Shown here piece after piece: positions 22,144-32,831 of a DNA stretch of 64,000 nucleotides; the first letter of the stretch is position 1, and each line of letters starts with the position of its first letter. The notes under the pieces are model-generated. The model searched no databases and was not told where the DNA came from. It saw nothing but the letters and a program-made list of their open reading frames with translations. The DNA is from Nectonema munidae (lineage: Eukaryota; Nematomorpha; Nectonematoida; Nectonematidae): assembly GCA_030549495.1 (NCBI GenBank), contig JAUIRK010000731.1, positions 62,001 to 126,000 of the forward strand, written 5' to 3'. Made by a program: the position numbers and the translations under genes.

Positions 22144-22325
22144 CCACGATGTGCTCGTCGTTCTCGTTGAGGAAGGGGTCGATGCTGCCGACTTGCGCCA
22201 CCAACTCATCCTTCTCGGCGGGCAGCAATCTCTTCACGTAGATCGAGTAGAAGAAGCGGTGACGAGGTCCTTCGCGACACAGATCCATCACGTACTTGCC
22301 AACCGACTTCGCAGCACACATCTTT
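22144..22325 (-). CDS. Gene B, internal coding exon
   Basis: On the minus strand the acceptor GATGCATTCAG precedes 22325 and the donor is ATCGTGG|GTAAGT after 22144. The exon is 182 nt: one base, 60 codons, one base. It encodes KMCAAKSVGKYVMDLCREG, then HRFFYSIYVKRLLPAEKDEL and DPFLNENDEHIV. It is very GC-rich compared with its flanks. Spliced to the next exon it continues ...DEHIV-A-IDCERLNEW, giving 132 residues of smooth sequence. I cannot name the protein. The helical, charged character suggests an alpha-helical domain; that is inference. Further exons must lie upstream (higher coordinates), but I could not identify them. Confidence 0.8.
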
Positions 22326-23540
22326 CTGAATGCATCACAAGAAATAAACACGAATGCTCAACAGTCACCCACACCGAATTCCATATTCGGAGTGGTGAAT
22401 TCATGCACAACCGCAAGACCCCGCTATTTCACAAGAACAAGCGTGGTGAAAGCCTTTCCCTATACAATCACGCAAATACGATAATCTTTGTCAATGTTAC
22501 ACTAAGTAACTTTTACCATGAAGAAAAAAAGTTTTTGTGAAGCGCATTTTTCATGAATTCGCTAATCAATATTTCCTTCAGGCTGCAAGGAAAAGAAATC
22601 ACAACAGTACTCTATTGACATAAAAAATTGTCAGTTTTTGAAATGAAGCTGCAAATATGGCATTCTTAGACACGACAAATTTTGCTCGATTATTAGTTGA
22701 TGAAGATAAGATTCCCAAAGGCCATAAAACACGGCGTAGTATACCTTAGCCAAAATTCAAGAACAGTTTTTTCATTTGATTGGGGAGGCGCAGAACATCT
22801 TTTTGTGAAATATCTCAGCGATTTTTAGATTGAAATGGCACCCCCATGCTGATGTTGCAATTTGTCAATACACATGATTGTCAGCAAGCGTTTTCCATGC
22901 TACTCAGTTGTTTTAATATTGGAGTTGCATTGACAAAACTCGTTTAGATGAAGCAGGTGCATCCATCCCATTACTTATTGATTGGAGTATTCAGACAATT
23001 TTTAAATAAATAATTGTCTCATTTTTAGTAGAGTAGTTCTCGTACGTGATCTTGCCAGACTACTGCTAGCCAAAACTAGTAGGTCCGACAAACGGCATAT
23101 CTCGCTACTTCAATTTGTTGTCTCCCGTGGTCTTTCCAGACCACGTATAAAAAATCTATTAGGCATGATAAAAAATAAGGACAGGATATTTAGACACAAG
23201 TATTTTGACACTTTCAATATACGAACCACTTTCACTCTTTTGAAACGTTTGTTAAATTTTGACTCATAGCAATATATATTTTTATATTTAAAATAACCAA
23301 TATAATTTTAAAAATCGTATTTTAGATTAAAAAATCTTCATATAGATAGCACCCACGGTTAAAAGAAAGCTTGTGCGAAGTGATGCTAAAGAAAGAACGA
23401 AATGGCGTAGTTGTTGCAGCAAACTGGCTGACCCCGACTCTTTGGGAACAATAACCAGGCCTCAAAGGCAAAATGGATGATGATGATGATGATGATATAG
23501 ATAACACCCCCCGATGTGCGCCCCTAGACCTTACATACCT
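22326..23540. other. Gene B upstream intron or intergenic; includes an unidentified decayed coding fragment
   Basis: At about 22657-22990 the plus strand shows protein-like pieces in shifting frames: MAFLDTTNFARLLVDEDKIP, FCEISQRF and QFVNTHDCQQAFSMLLSCFN. They read like one decayed gene or transposon ORF of about 110 residues. I do not recognise it. A GAT microsatellite lies at 23474-23496. Confidence 0.35.
23474..23496. repeat. (GAT)n microsatellite
   Basis: About seven ATG/GAT triplets in a row. Confidence 0.9.
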
Positions 23541-24124
23541 AACACCGCACATCAACATGGATTCAAGAAAACGCATTCTACTACAACGCCCTTCAATCTA
23601 TTCACATCATCATTGCCGAAGGTTTCAATCAAAATAAACCCTTCCACCGCCTCATCACAACAACACTGGATCTGAGCAACGCCTTTGACACCTCGATATC
23701 CATCTTCTCATACACAAAACAAATATTAACACTCAATATGCCAAATTTTTAGCCAACTATCTTCGCGGCAAAAACCCTTATACAAAACATAGCGCCACCA
23801 TCTCACGCTCACCCCCCCCCCTCCCCACGAACCAAGGGAGCTCCCTCTCTCCTATATTATTCAACAGTTACATGAGCGACATGCATACTCCCACCAACAA
23901 CAAAGTCAACCTTTTTACTTACGCAGATTACATCACAATTACATCCACCAACCAAGGCATCACAAAAGCCACTCTTAACATGCATCGACAATATACATAA
24001 ATGGCTCATCAATAAAAAAAAACTCAAACTTAACCAACCACACAAAGACACAAGCAACACTCTTTACACAGCACAAGACTCAACATAAAAATCAACAACA
24101 CTATCATAGACACTAACTCATAAA
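23541..24124 (+). mobile_element. LINE reverse transcriptase remnant, 5' piece of a split copy
   Basis: C-rich coding strand with reverse transcriptase blocks in order: HGFKKTHSTTTLQS (the GFR..ST block), TTLDLSNAFDT (the D-x-S-K-A-F-D block), a degraded PQGSSLSPILFN block near 23830, and FTYADYITITST at about 23915, where the catalytic YADD is changed to YADY. Non-LTR order and spacing. Several frame changes and stops are present. The element continues at 26470 after an inserted retroelement. Confidence 0.75.
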
Positions 24125-26468
24125 CAAAAATCTTTTCTCCCGTTTTCTGCGTTCCTAAAAACAAAGATGGTGTAAGATTTGTTCAAAATTTCGCTTTTAC
24201 AAAGAAAATCGTCAAACCACAAGAGTGTAAACTATTGTGCACCTCGAAAATGATCTCAAATAGAGGAAAAGTACAAGTTTGGAGTGAAGTTTGATTTTGC
24301 CTCTGCTTTCTACGACATTAAACTTCATCATTCTTTCCAAGACCTATTCTGCTTTAGAGCGTGCAATACTACCTTCAAATTCTTAGTCCTACCCATGGGG
24401 GCAAATTTCAGCCCAGGCGTCTTACAACTAGTTTTATCAAAGATCATCGCAAGCTTGTTTTTCTATCAAAACATTGTTATACCTAGACGAGATGCTCATT
24501 ATGGGAGAAGATCGAGATCATCTCGCAACCGTGGCAAAACAATTCCAAAGTTTTTGCGAAGAACATGGCATGGAAATCAACCAGGAAAAACGTTTCACCA
24601 CGCCAAGATCCATCTTCAATTTCCTAGGGGTGATTGTAAACCTAGACAGATGCCTGAAACTCAAGACCTCTACCAAGATGAAACTCAACGCAGCACTTAC
24701 CCTGCTTGCATGCGCCTCCTTTGAAGAGAACTCTCCAGCCAAACCCCTTAAAAAGATCTTAGGCTACATATAATACTTCCTGGTATGCGTTCCCCGCAAA
24801 TTTAGGAAGTTTTCTCCAATGTTCAAGGTCCTAAAAGGAGAACCGCTACCAAGAAGGATTAGTCCGGAGGCGTGGAAAGGAACTTAACACTAAAAGGGCC
24901 AAAAAAATCACCATAAAGGTCCGAATACGTCAATTGACGTCTATATATCAAATATCAAAATTATCTTGAATTTCTTCAAATAAAAATTAAAAAAATAATG
25001 AAAAAATTTTTTTAAGTTAAAAAACAAATATTAAATGCAAGTTTTGCATTTTTTTACCCCACATGTACCACAAATTGGCTTTTTACAGCCACAACATAAA
25101 TCTGTAGTTCTATTCTTGCAATTTTTGTTGGAACAAGTTCTACGCTTTTGGGGTAAGCATCTTTCGATAGTTTGTGAAAATTCCTTCTCCTCATGAATTT
25201 TATATCCAGTCAATTGTTCACTAAGTTGTTGCAAAAATTTCAACCTTGATAAATTAGAATTATTAACTTTATTGTAAAGTATCCAACTATTTATTGAGGC
25301 CATGTCCAAGATATTGTAAAAATCTTGTACGGGCCATCTTCTACTTGCTGTTTTTGTTGAATACAATCTTATCATTTGGTCAAACACATCGACACCTGAT
25401 TTTGTCTGATTATAAAAAAGACAGTTTCCGATTTTTCTCAGTTTTTATGCCGTATTTATCAGGCTTGTTAGACATGAATTGAATAAACTTGCATCTCCAC
25501 GGCATAAGTTGTTTGTCCACAGTGATAAATGAGCCTGAAAGAAAGCATTTTTGGCTGTTTTGTATAAATTCATTCCACACTGAAGAAATCAAGCAAAATT
25601 TATCTTGGACAAATCGAATTTTCCTTTCACTTTTGTAGTCAATACGAAGAAACTTCATTATTTCTAAAAACCGTGTACGTGCCATAGTACTGGGAAAAAT
25701 TTCACACCCCCATGCTTTACTCCACATACTTTTTATAGGTAAGTTTTTTGCACCAATAACTCTTCTAGTGAATATCAAGCCTATGAACTTTTCTAATTCT
25801 TCTAAAGAAACATTCCAATCTGAATTTTTTGTTACTCTTTTAGGTTCTGAAATTGTACACTGCTGAATGAATCTAAGCATTTTTTCAGAAAAAAAGAAGT
25901 CGAAAGGAAGAAAGAGGACTGTTTTTTCTGTATGAGTGATAGCATAAATTGTTGGACCTGGCGAATGAATTCTTCAAAGATAAAATAACACATATGTCAA
26001 ATGAAACATTAATTAAAACATTGTCACGTAGTATGATGGTATAGTCACACATGCTATAGTGGTAAATCCAATATCAAAGTTTTTATGGATGCAACACTCA
26101 AAAAGATTGCGATAATGGGGGCAAATGGTATCCTGAAGATTCCGGCAGTTTCACCTTCGTCAAAAAACTCCTCACATTGCTTCTGGCAGTCACACAATAT
26201 CCAGATAACGCAACTTTCTTTTCCGATAGTATGGTAGCTGCCCAAGTTGCTCTCAAAAATGGCTCGGAGACCAGAAACTTACGTAACATCATCCTGAACT
26301 TCGAGAAAAGATATTCAATTCTACTAAAGAGGATTCAACTCAACACACACTATATTCCGTCCAGGAAGAACTTAGCAGACTCACCTTCTAGAGACGACTA
26401 GGGGTACGGAAAAGGATGACTCCTAGAATTCCAGAAGTCCACATCGGAAAAAAAATTTGAGAAGTGAT
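24125..26468 (+). mobile_element. Retroelement fossil (LTR/DIRS-like reverse transcriptase and RNase H), inserted in the LINE
   Basis: A reverse transcriptase domain lies at about 24125-24775 and an RNase H-like part at about 26080-26400. They are separated by an inserted piggyBac (24888-26061). The blocks are of the LTR/DIRS type rather than the LINE type. No long terminal repeats were recognised at either edge. The fossil is broken in a handful of places and truncated, so it is old. Family placement beyond LTR/DIRS-like is not secure. Confidence 0.65.
24888..26061 (-). mobile_element. piggyBac transposon, internally deleted, inserted in the retroelement fossil
   Basis: The left edge is TTAA followed by CACTAAAAGGGCC at 24888; the right edge is ...TATAGTG at 26061 followed by GTAA, a mutated TTAA. 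The minus strand codes for a transposase with SLEELEKFIGL at about 25800, TVDKQLMPWRCK at about 25510-25475 and NKPDKYGIK near 25445. A jump of roughly 200-300 residues follows, then SGVDVFDQMIRLYSTK at 25400-25350, WPVQDFYNILDMASINSW, and a Cys-rich C-terminus (CSNKNCKNRTTDLCCGC) ending at 25031. The deletion removes the middle of the catalytic domain. Confidence 0.88.
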
Positions 26469-27000
26469 TTTTTCATCGACTCCAAACTCACATACAACAG
26501 ACAATACTCAACACCTAAGAATCAGCAAGTAAAACGCTCAATATACCCAAAGCCCACTCAGGAACTTCCTGGGGCAAACACAAGGAAACCATAACAAATA
26601 CATAAAAAGCTATAACACGTCCAATCTTAGAGTAGGCCTGCACAATATGGGGACACTCTATCTCTCAAACAAACCTTTGCGTCACACATCTGACACAAAC
26701 ACACAGAAGCGCTCATCTTACCTCTACAAGACCACATTAACATACACATTTCTAACCTCACCTCTTGACAAGCCTGACAGACACATGAAAAGCACACTCT
26801 TTAACAACAAAAACAACAACATCCTACTCCAAACATGTCAAACATACACCACTGCACTCACTAATCAAACTATCCACACACAAGCAGTCACCAATTACCA
26901 CAATTCACTTTCAATCTTACCAATCCTTAACTCTACACCACCCACCATACATAAATCTGAAGAAATGAACTTCGCCCCCTTCCCCAATAATCTTATATAA
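26469..27000 (+). mobile_element. LINE remnant, 3' piece of the copy split by the retroelement
   Basis: The C-rich strand continues the LINE ORF after the reverse transcriptase: SKLTYNRQYS at about 26480, then a degraded thumb-like region, and an open frame 26647-27000 (MGTLYLSNKPLRHTSDTNTQ onward) ending at a stop at 27000. The order relative to 23541-24124, the same base composition and the same strand indicate one element. A 127-bp dispersed repeat starts 3 bp after the stop and may be its 3' UTR. Confidence 0.65.
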
Positions 27001-27002
27001 AA

Positions 27003-27129
27003 GCTTGTTTATAAAACATGTATGATGATCGCATTAGAGGATGTAATGATCATTCGAATACATGATAATGTAAGATAAGAGAATAAAAGAGGGAATGCAG
27101 ACTTTCGAGTCAAACATCATGCCAAGCTG
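27003..27129 (+). repeat. 127-bp dispersed repeat, copy 1 (copy 2 at 59525-59651)
   Basis: The two copies have the same length and differ at about five positions by eye (about 96% identity). The sequence runs from GCTTGTTTATAAAACATG to CATCATGCCAAGCTG. Copy 1 follows directly on the stop of the LINE remnant. It could be a LINE 3' end, a SINE or part of a long terminal repeat; the sequence alone does not decide. Confidence 0.85.
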
Positions 27130-28303
27130 CTCTGAAATCCCCATCAAAAATATTTTACAAACGATGTGAGAGCTATATACCCTCACTTGACGGACATTTT
27201 TGTACTAACGCCATTAACGGACTGGGGACGATTTTGTTCAATTTTCACCATTACGTTTTTTCATCAGAAAATAGTGAAATCATTATACCACAGGTTAATT
27301 GTATGAATTACTTGGAAATAAAAGGAGAAAACATTCTATAAAAGTCATTTTTAACGGTGAAATTATCATTTAACGCCATCTATATCTTGTTAAACTTGAT
27401 CTAGTACTGGCTGTTAAAATTTCAATTAGGATGTGAACAAAAACAGACTGAATAAGATTTTAAACCTTGTAAGTGACAGTAAAATTATTTTTGTCGATAA
27501 GGCACCGATGCGCCACCTGCATGAGCCAGGAGTAATTTTTGACAGGCAGTAATCTAACGTGGAAGGATCGGATTTAAAAACCTGCGCTACAATCATTTAC
27601 CAACGAACGACAAAAAATATTTGTAACTTTCAAACATTCCGAACTCACATCGCTTGAATCAACGTAACAAGCTCGTTCACTTTGTTGTTGTTATCTTGTG
27701 AATAATCAAAATGTGGTTTTATTTACTTTTATTCCTCGTGCTCTTCTCAACACAACTGGTAAATGCATTTATTGATTCAGAAGTGAGCAGACTCTGCTGA
27801 TAAATTCTAATTTTTGTTTTTCGTGTTTACCTCTAACCCTTTCAACCATGGTGTGAACGAATAAGAAATGATCAAGACAACATATGAAGAAAATATGGTG
27901 CTGGTTTACTATTGTTGTGCTCTTATGACACACGATATCGACATTTGTTATTATATCTTCATCTGCGCTTGTGCAATGTATAAACTTCGCAATTGGTAAA
28001 CTGAGGAGCACAATTTTCTGATAAATCTTTCTGGCTTCTGCTGGCATTATTCACCTTCATCCTTCGTGATTTTTCTTCTCATGTCTACCACCTTTTTTAG
28101 CATTAGGATAATTTCATTTCTTTTTTTCTTTCAAAACTTTTTTTTAGTTTCAAAAAGTTCAATTGCATTGTAACTACTATGAATTTCCAAACTAGCATAA
28201 TAAAATATGTTTTTGCTTTTTGTTTGTTGGGGTATATTGGTAAGCAATTTATCAAAAGTTGAAAATTGTACGAATTGAAAAATGATAAATTAACATAAAA
28301 AAA
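27130..28303. other. AT-rich stretch with one candidate small secreted-protein ORF
   Basis: No transposon was recognised. Contains the ORF at 27711-27800 (separate entry). CTAACCCTTTCAACCATGG at 27835 resembles a piggyBac-type terminus. Confidence 0.4.
27711..27800 (+). CDS. Candidate short ORF or first exon with signal peptide
   Basis: ATG in a good context (ATCAAAATGTGG) starts MWFYLLLFLVLFSTQLVNA, a textbook hydrophobic signal sequence with a possible cleavage after VNA. The frame closes after 29 residues, but a GTAAAT donor-like site lies right after CAACTG at 27757. It could therefore be the first coding exon of a secreted protein. No second exon was found, so chance is a real alternative. 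Confidence 0.22.
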   Translation: MWFYLLLFLVLFSTQLVNAFIDSEVSRLC

Positions 28304-29690
28304 TTGTATTCTGGATACTTTTTCATATCGATAAGTTCTAAGTATTCGAATTTACATCACTGTTCTAAAAGTTTTCAGATCAGTCATCTCTTAGCTTACT
28401 TTAGTGCCTTGATTAGTATCAGTCAAAATGGAGATCAAAAAGTCAAAGTTTATTATTTGTTTTCAAGTTCAGGCAATCCCTTCTTGAGAGCAAGCTTGGG
28501 TCGGGATATGTTCACTCCATGTTTTTCTCCGTTTTGACAAAAAAGAAGAGAGAGATCCCTTGGAAAAAAATAAGCTCTATAAGAAAGCTACATGACCACT
28601 TCTATAGTAAATTTTCAAGATATAGGACTCCACACTCAGCGCTCACGATAGATGTGCAACTAGTTACTTTCAGAGGAGGTTGCTCGATAAAAATGTATGA
28701 CCCTAAGAAGCCCGGCCACTATGGGGTGAAGTTTTATCACTTGAACGACGCTAAATATTTTTATTGTATGGAACCTGAAATTTACGTGTCTGGTTTACAG
28801 GACCCCTCCTACTTTTCTGTTTTGAACGCGTGCAAGCGTTTGATAAAGGATAGTAGCATCCCGAAAGGTTGTGGATTATACACTAATCGTTTTTTTACTA
28901 GTCATGAACTTCTCATTTGGTGTAATGGCCAAGACGTTTCTTTGTGTGGAACAGTTATGGCTAACAGAAGGTTTCTCCCTTTTATATTCAAGCCACCCTA
29001 ATGGCCAAGACGTTTCTTTGTGTGGAACAGTTATGGCTAACAGAAGGTTTCTCCCTTTTATATTCAAGCCACCCTATCTCAAAGAGTTGAAATAATGTGA
29101 GTATGAGAGTAGAATAATTTACACAAATTTTGCTTCTTTGACTGCCTACATACCAAGAAAACATTCTTCTAAAAACTAGTTGTGTATATTTTATCCTCAC
29201 AACATAAAAATCAAAGGGTAGGCAATCTTCATTCTAAATCTGACAGCTTATTATCTTATAATGAATATAAAGGAGAAGTGGATGTTGCTAATAAAATGCT
29301 CAGAGCCTACAGGTCTTACAAGCCTAATAGAAAATGGACGCATGCAGTTTTTTATAACTATTTAGACATTAGTGTCTTGAACACCTGGATAATTGCCAAG
29401 TTCAACTCGCCTGACAAATTTCCTTCAACCAAAGAAAGTGGAAGAAAAGTTTTCGTACAGAATTTATCCTTTCTGGCCGAAGAATCAATGAAAACAAGAT
29501 CAATGATATCCGAAGTACCCTTAGCTCAGAAACTTACTCTCTTTTTATGGGTTTTCTCAAGACTCTACTCCAACGACTTCCACCTCAAGATCTTTGTGTT
29601 ACCTTTGCAAAATAAAAAGAAAAAATGCATCTAAAAAGTGTGAAAATTTGTTTGCAATGTACATTATAGAATATTGTGCTCTGAAGGTTT
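28304..29690 (+). mobile_element. piggyBac transposase pseudogene
   Basis: Pieces in order: GNPFLRASLGRDMF at about 28470; the long frame 28519-29001 with ALTIDVQLVTFRGGC, DPKKPGHYGVKFY and GCGLYTNRFFTSHELL; then the frame 29182-29634 with YNEYKGEVDVANKMLRAYRS and WTHAVFYNYLDISVLNTW. A Cys-rich end (CYLCKIKRK in another frame, about 29600) follows. A 76-bp tandem duplication (28924-29075) lies between the main pieces. Terminal repeats were not identified. Catalytic aspartates appear at TID and at the GEVD position. Confidence 0.85.
28924..29075. repeat. 76-bp perfect tandem duplication inside the piggyBac pseudogene
   Basis: 28924-28999 is repeated without visible change at 29000-29075. The exactness says it arose after most of the decay of the element. 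Confidence 0.93.
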
Positions 29691-29934
29691 AGTCAAATCA
29701 TATAAATTTAACGCCAAATATACTAACTTTTACTTTAATTTCGAAATTTTCTTTTTTTCAAAAACAATAAAATAATTTTTTTGCTAATTTTATTTTATTT
29801 TGATTTTTATCCTAACGAGAACGTTTACATGTTACTTTTGAAAGAAGTTTCTATGATGGATATTTTGGGAAAATGTATTCTAAATTGGCAATGATGATCC
29901 ACTCGATTTTTCGCACCTTCTTCTGACACAGTGG

Positions 29935-30135
29935 TTCGTTCTATTTCTCTTTCTGTCTCCTTCTCTGTTTTTCTCTTCCGCTTTCTCTGCTAAAACTCAA
30001 TCACTCAAGCTCTCTTCTCTCTTTAAGCTCCCATCCTTCACCCAAGCTCTCTTCTCTCTTTAAGCTCCCATCCTTCACCCAAGCTCTCTTCTCTTGTTCA
30101 AGCTCTCCTATCTCATTCAGCTCTCTTCTCTCTAA
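29935..30135. repeat. Pyrimidine-rich tract with 37-bp minisatellite
   Basis: About 200 bp almost free of purine runs on the plus strand. From 30006 a 37-bp unit starting CAAGCTCTCTTCTCTC is present twice and partly a third time (starts 30006, 30043, 30080). Confidence 0.85.
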
Positions 30136-30284
30136 TTTGTATTTAGAGTTAAATTAAAAATTATTCTATTTTATCTCATTAGAAACTAGTTTTTAGCGGA
30201 ATATAAGTTCAATATTTTCAGAATCTTTTTTCATGATACCAAAGTTCAGCTATGCAAATTAATCACAGAGATTTATTGGAACGG

Positions 30285-30744
30285 GATGTGCGCCCCTGTT
30301 CAGAACAGTAATTTTGAAAATTGCAAAAAATTCCCCCCCCCCCCCAATAATTTTGAGGATGTGCGACCCTGCCCAAAAACACACTTCCCGCCTCACTTCC
30401 GTCTCTGCAAAACACACCCACACAACACAGAACACTTATTCAGCTGCCCACACATCGCTACACATCTCAAACCACTAGATCTTTGGCTTAACCCACACGC
30501 GGTTACCAACCTCCTCTCAGAATGGAAAAACAAACTAGGATCACCTCCTCCTCAAACCACCATAATACATCATTAAACCCCGTATCCCTAACCCTACCAA
30601 CATTACACACAGATCTAGATATTTTAAAAAAATCTTATTTATACACACCTATCTCTCCTGGTTCCAAACAAAGCGAATCGGTCGCCACTGGCATCGTGAT
30701 AACAAGATATCTGCCAGTGGAGGCCAACAACAACAAGAGTTAGT
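30285..30744 (+). mobile_element. LINE ORF2 C-terminal remnant
   Basis: The C-rich frame 30286-30576 contains FRLCKTHPHNTEHLFSCP and LKPLDLWLNPHAVTNLLSEW. This is the Cys/His motif and DLW-W motif at the end of Jockey/R1-like ORF2 proteins. It is preceded by a poly-C run and GGATGTGCGCCCC, a phrase that recurs near 23515, 36530, 54040 and 59797. Confidence 0.65.
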
Positions 30745-32831
30745 ATAGAATTTAAAGCTTTTAAATATTTGGAGTTGGATTCGAATTTTTTTAACCCTAG
30801 CAAGTGCTGAACTAAGTGTGTGCGCTTAAAAGTGATGGGGCGTAAAGTGCCACCCTCTTTCTCTCAGATATTAATGAGTTTTTATGTGTGGTATATAAAT
30901 ATTTCAAATATGCTGAATTTAGAGGTAATGTCCATTTTTTCAAAATCTATCAAACCTGTCAAAAAATTGATTTATATTTGACGGCTCATCTCAAAAAGAA
31001 ACTTTTTATTTAAATAAGTGTATAATGTTATTTACACATATATACCCGTTTTAAAGTATGCTGAATTCGGTGGCAATGTTCTTTTTTTATTAAAATCAAT
31101 TAAACCTGTCAATCAATATCAAATATATAAACTTCAAAATAAATTCTACTTGCAGTATATTTCTGTTAATTATTTTCTTAACTTATTTAAAAAACCAACC
31201 TTAGGTGTTTAATTCACTCAAAATATTTCATTTGTTAGTAAATTATGTATCTCAATATGACCTCCATCGTTTTGGATACAAGTCCGTTATCGGATGGGAG
31301 CCTCTACGTCATTTCTCCTATACTTTGTACAGTATGTAATTTTGTTATTCATTCTGTGATGATCCTTTCTTGGTAGCTCTTTTTCATTAGAAATTTATTT
31401 TCTTCAATGTGTTTGAAAAACTTTTTTAAGGATTTATTCTAAACAGATTTTTTCCGCTCTCAAAGCATTCTGATTAAAGAATCTTCTTAATGGATCTTAG
31501 GCTTTTTATCAGTATCGTGTATTTTCTTATCAGGTGATGAAGAGATATTCATTCTGAATATTTTTCAACCAATCCTAGTTCAAAGGTTTTTTTCTGATCA
31601 AACCATTCATGATGTTCATTGTTCAATTACGAAAAGTTGCCCCATCTAAAAGATGATCTATTTAACGCAAAAGGAAAAAGACAGACAAATTCAATTCAAA
31701 TTTAAAATTATCTTGATAATGACTAAATATTCACATATTAGCATCTGTGTCATTTTTGATAAAACTGACCTATTCTAAATTTTCAGATTTTCTACCCATC
31801 TTAGTTAAATGATAATTGTAATCCTAGATGATAAGCTATAGATTTGTTTTCCTTTTTTAAAATAAATATTTTATACTCAAGATGATTGAAGAAAGTATTA
31901 TAAGCTAAAATATATTTTAAAAAATTGTATTTTTACTACTACATCATCAATATATACGCATTTTTTGAAAAATTGCAACGAAACTGATTTTAGGCATACT
32001 TCACTAATTCAAGTGACACTTTTAGATATTTTAAGGGTATTAGGCAAAATAGAGTTCAGAAATAAAATAAAAATAGTCGATTTCGTATATAACAGAAATT
32101 TGATTTGAAATTTTCAAAATATTTTTGGGGACATTAACACGAACCGCGCATTTCATTGACACTTTCATACATTTTAAAACCTCTAAATGCCAAAGCGTTG
32201 AAAACAGAAAGTTTAGTTGATACTTTTAACATTATGAAATTATATATTTTATACGTGTACGTTCCCATTAAAACAGCTCTATCATTGAAACGAAAATAAT
32301 CTGTACTGGTTTCGAACACATATCGTTTCTGTTGACACTGTCACTCAGACGGCCTGCCAGTTATATGAATATTTTGTCAATAAAGGCAATTTTTCTATAA
32401 ATTCAATATTTATCAAAAAGCGTTTCAAAATTATTTAGTTCTTTTTTTGTATTTACAATTTTAGAGTAAGGTAAGCCTAAATTAAAATGGAGCACTACAT
32501 TTGTTTTGTTTTGAATTATTTAGAATTTTTTTAAATAGATTTTTTAAATATTTTTAGCACTTTTCATAAATTATTATTTAAAAATGTATTATTCAGATTA
32601 AATGCGTCATTTGTTTTATTTTTTCTTTAATAATACCTTTTTAGTTTATTCATTTACTTTGTTCTTAAAAAGTATTTAATATACTAGTTTTATTTATTTA
32701 TATTCAAAGCTCAATTTATTTTAATTTTGGTCTGCCTTTGCTATTAGTTATTATTAGTTATTTAGTCTTACCAAAGTTTACTGTAAGTTCATAACAACCT
32801 ATATTCTTTTCAGAGCATTTTTACTTTCATT
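30745..32831. other. AT-rich stretch with tandem and dispersed repeats
   Basis: Two diverged copies of a segment with ATGCTGAATT and ...AAACCTGTCAA lie at about 30905-30965 and 31058-31115. The 31340-31510 block repeats 21130-21310. An open minus frame at 32319-32134 (VFETSTDYFRFNDRAVLMG) is protein-like but unrecognised. Confidence 0.4.
31340..31510. repeat. Dispersed repeat, copy 2 of 21130-21310
   Basis: Same orientation as copy 1; shared blocks TGGTAGCTCTTTTTCATTAG and AAGAATCTTC. Confidence 0.45.

Noticed and set aside
22151-22540. Plus-strand open frame over the gene B exon
   Set aside because: The minus strand has splice sites, matching phases and a protein-like sequence; the plus frame is its shadow.
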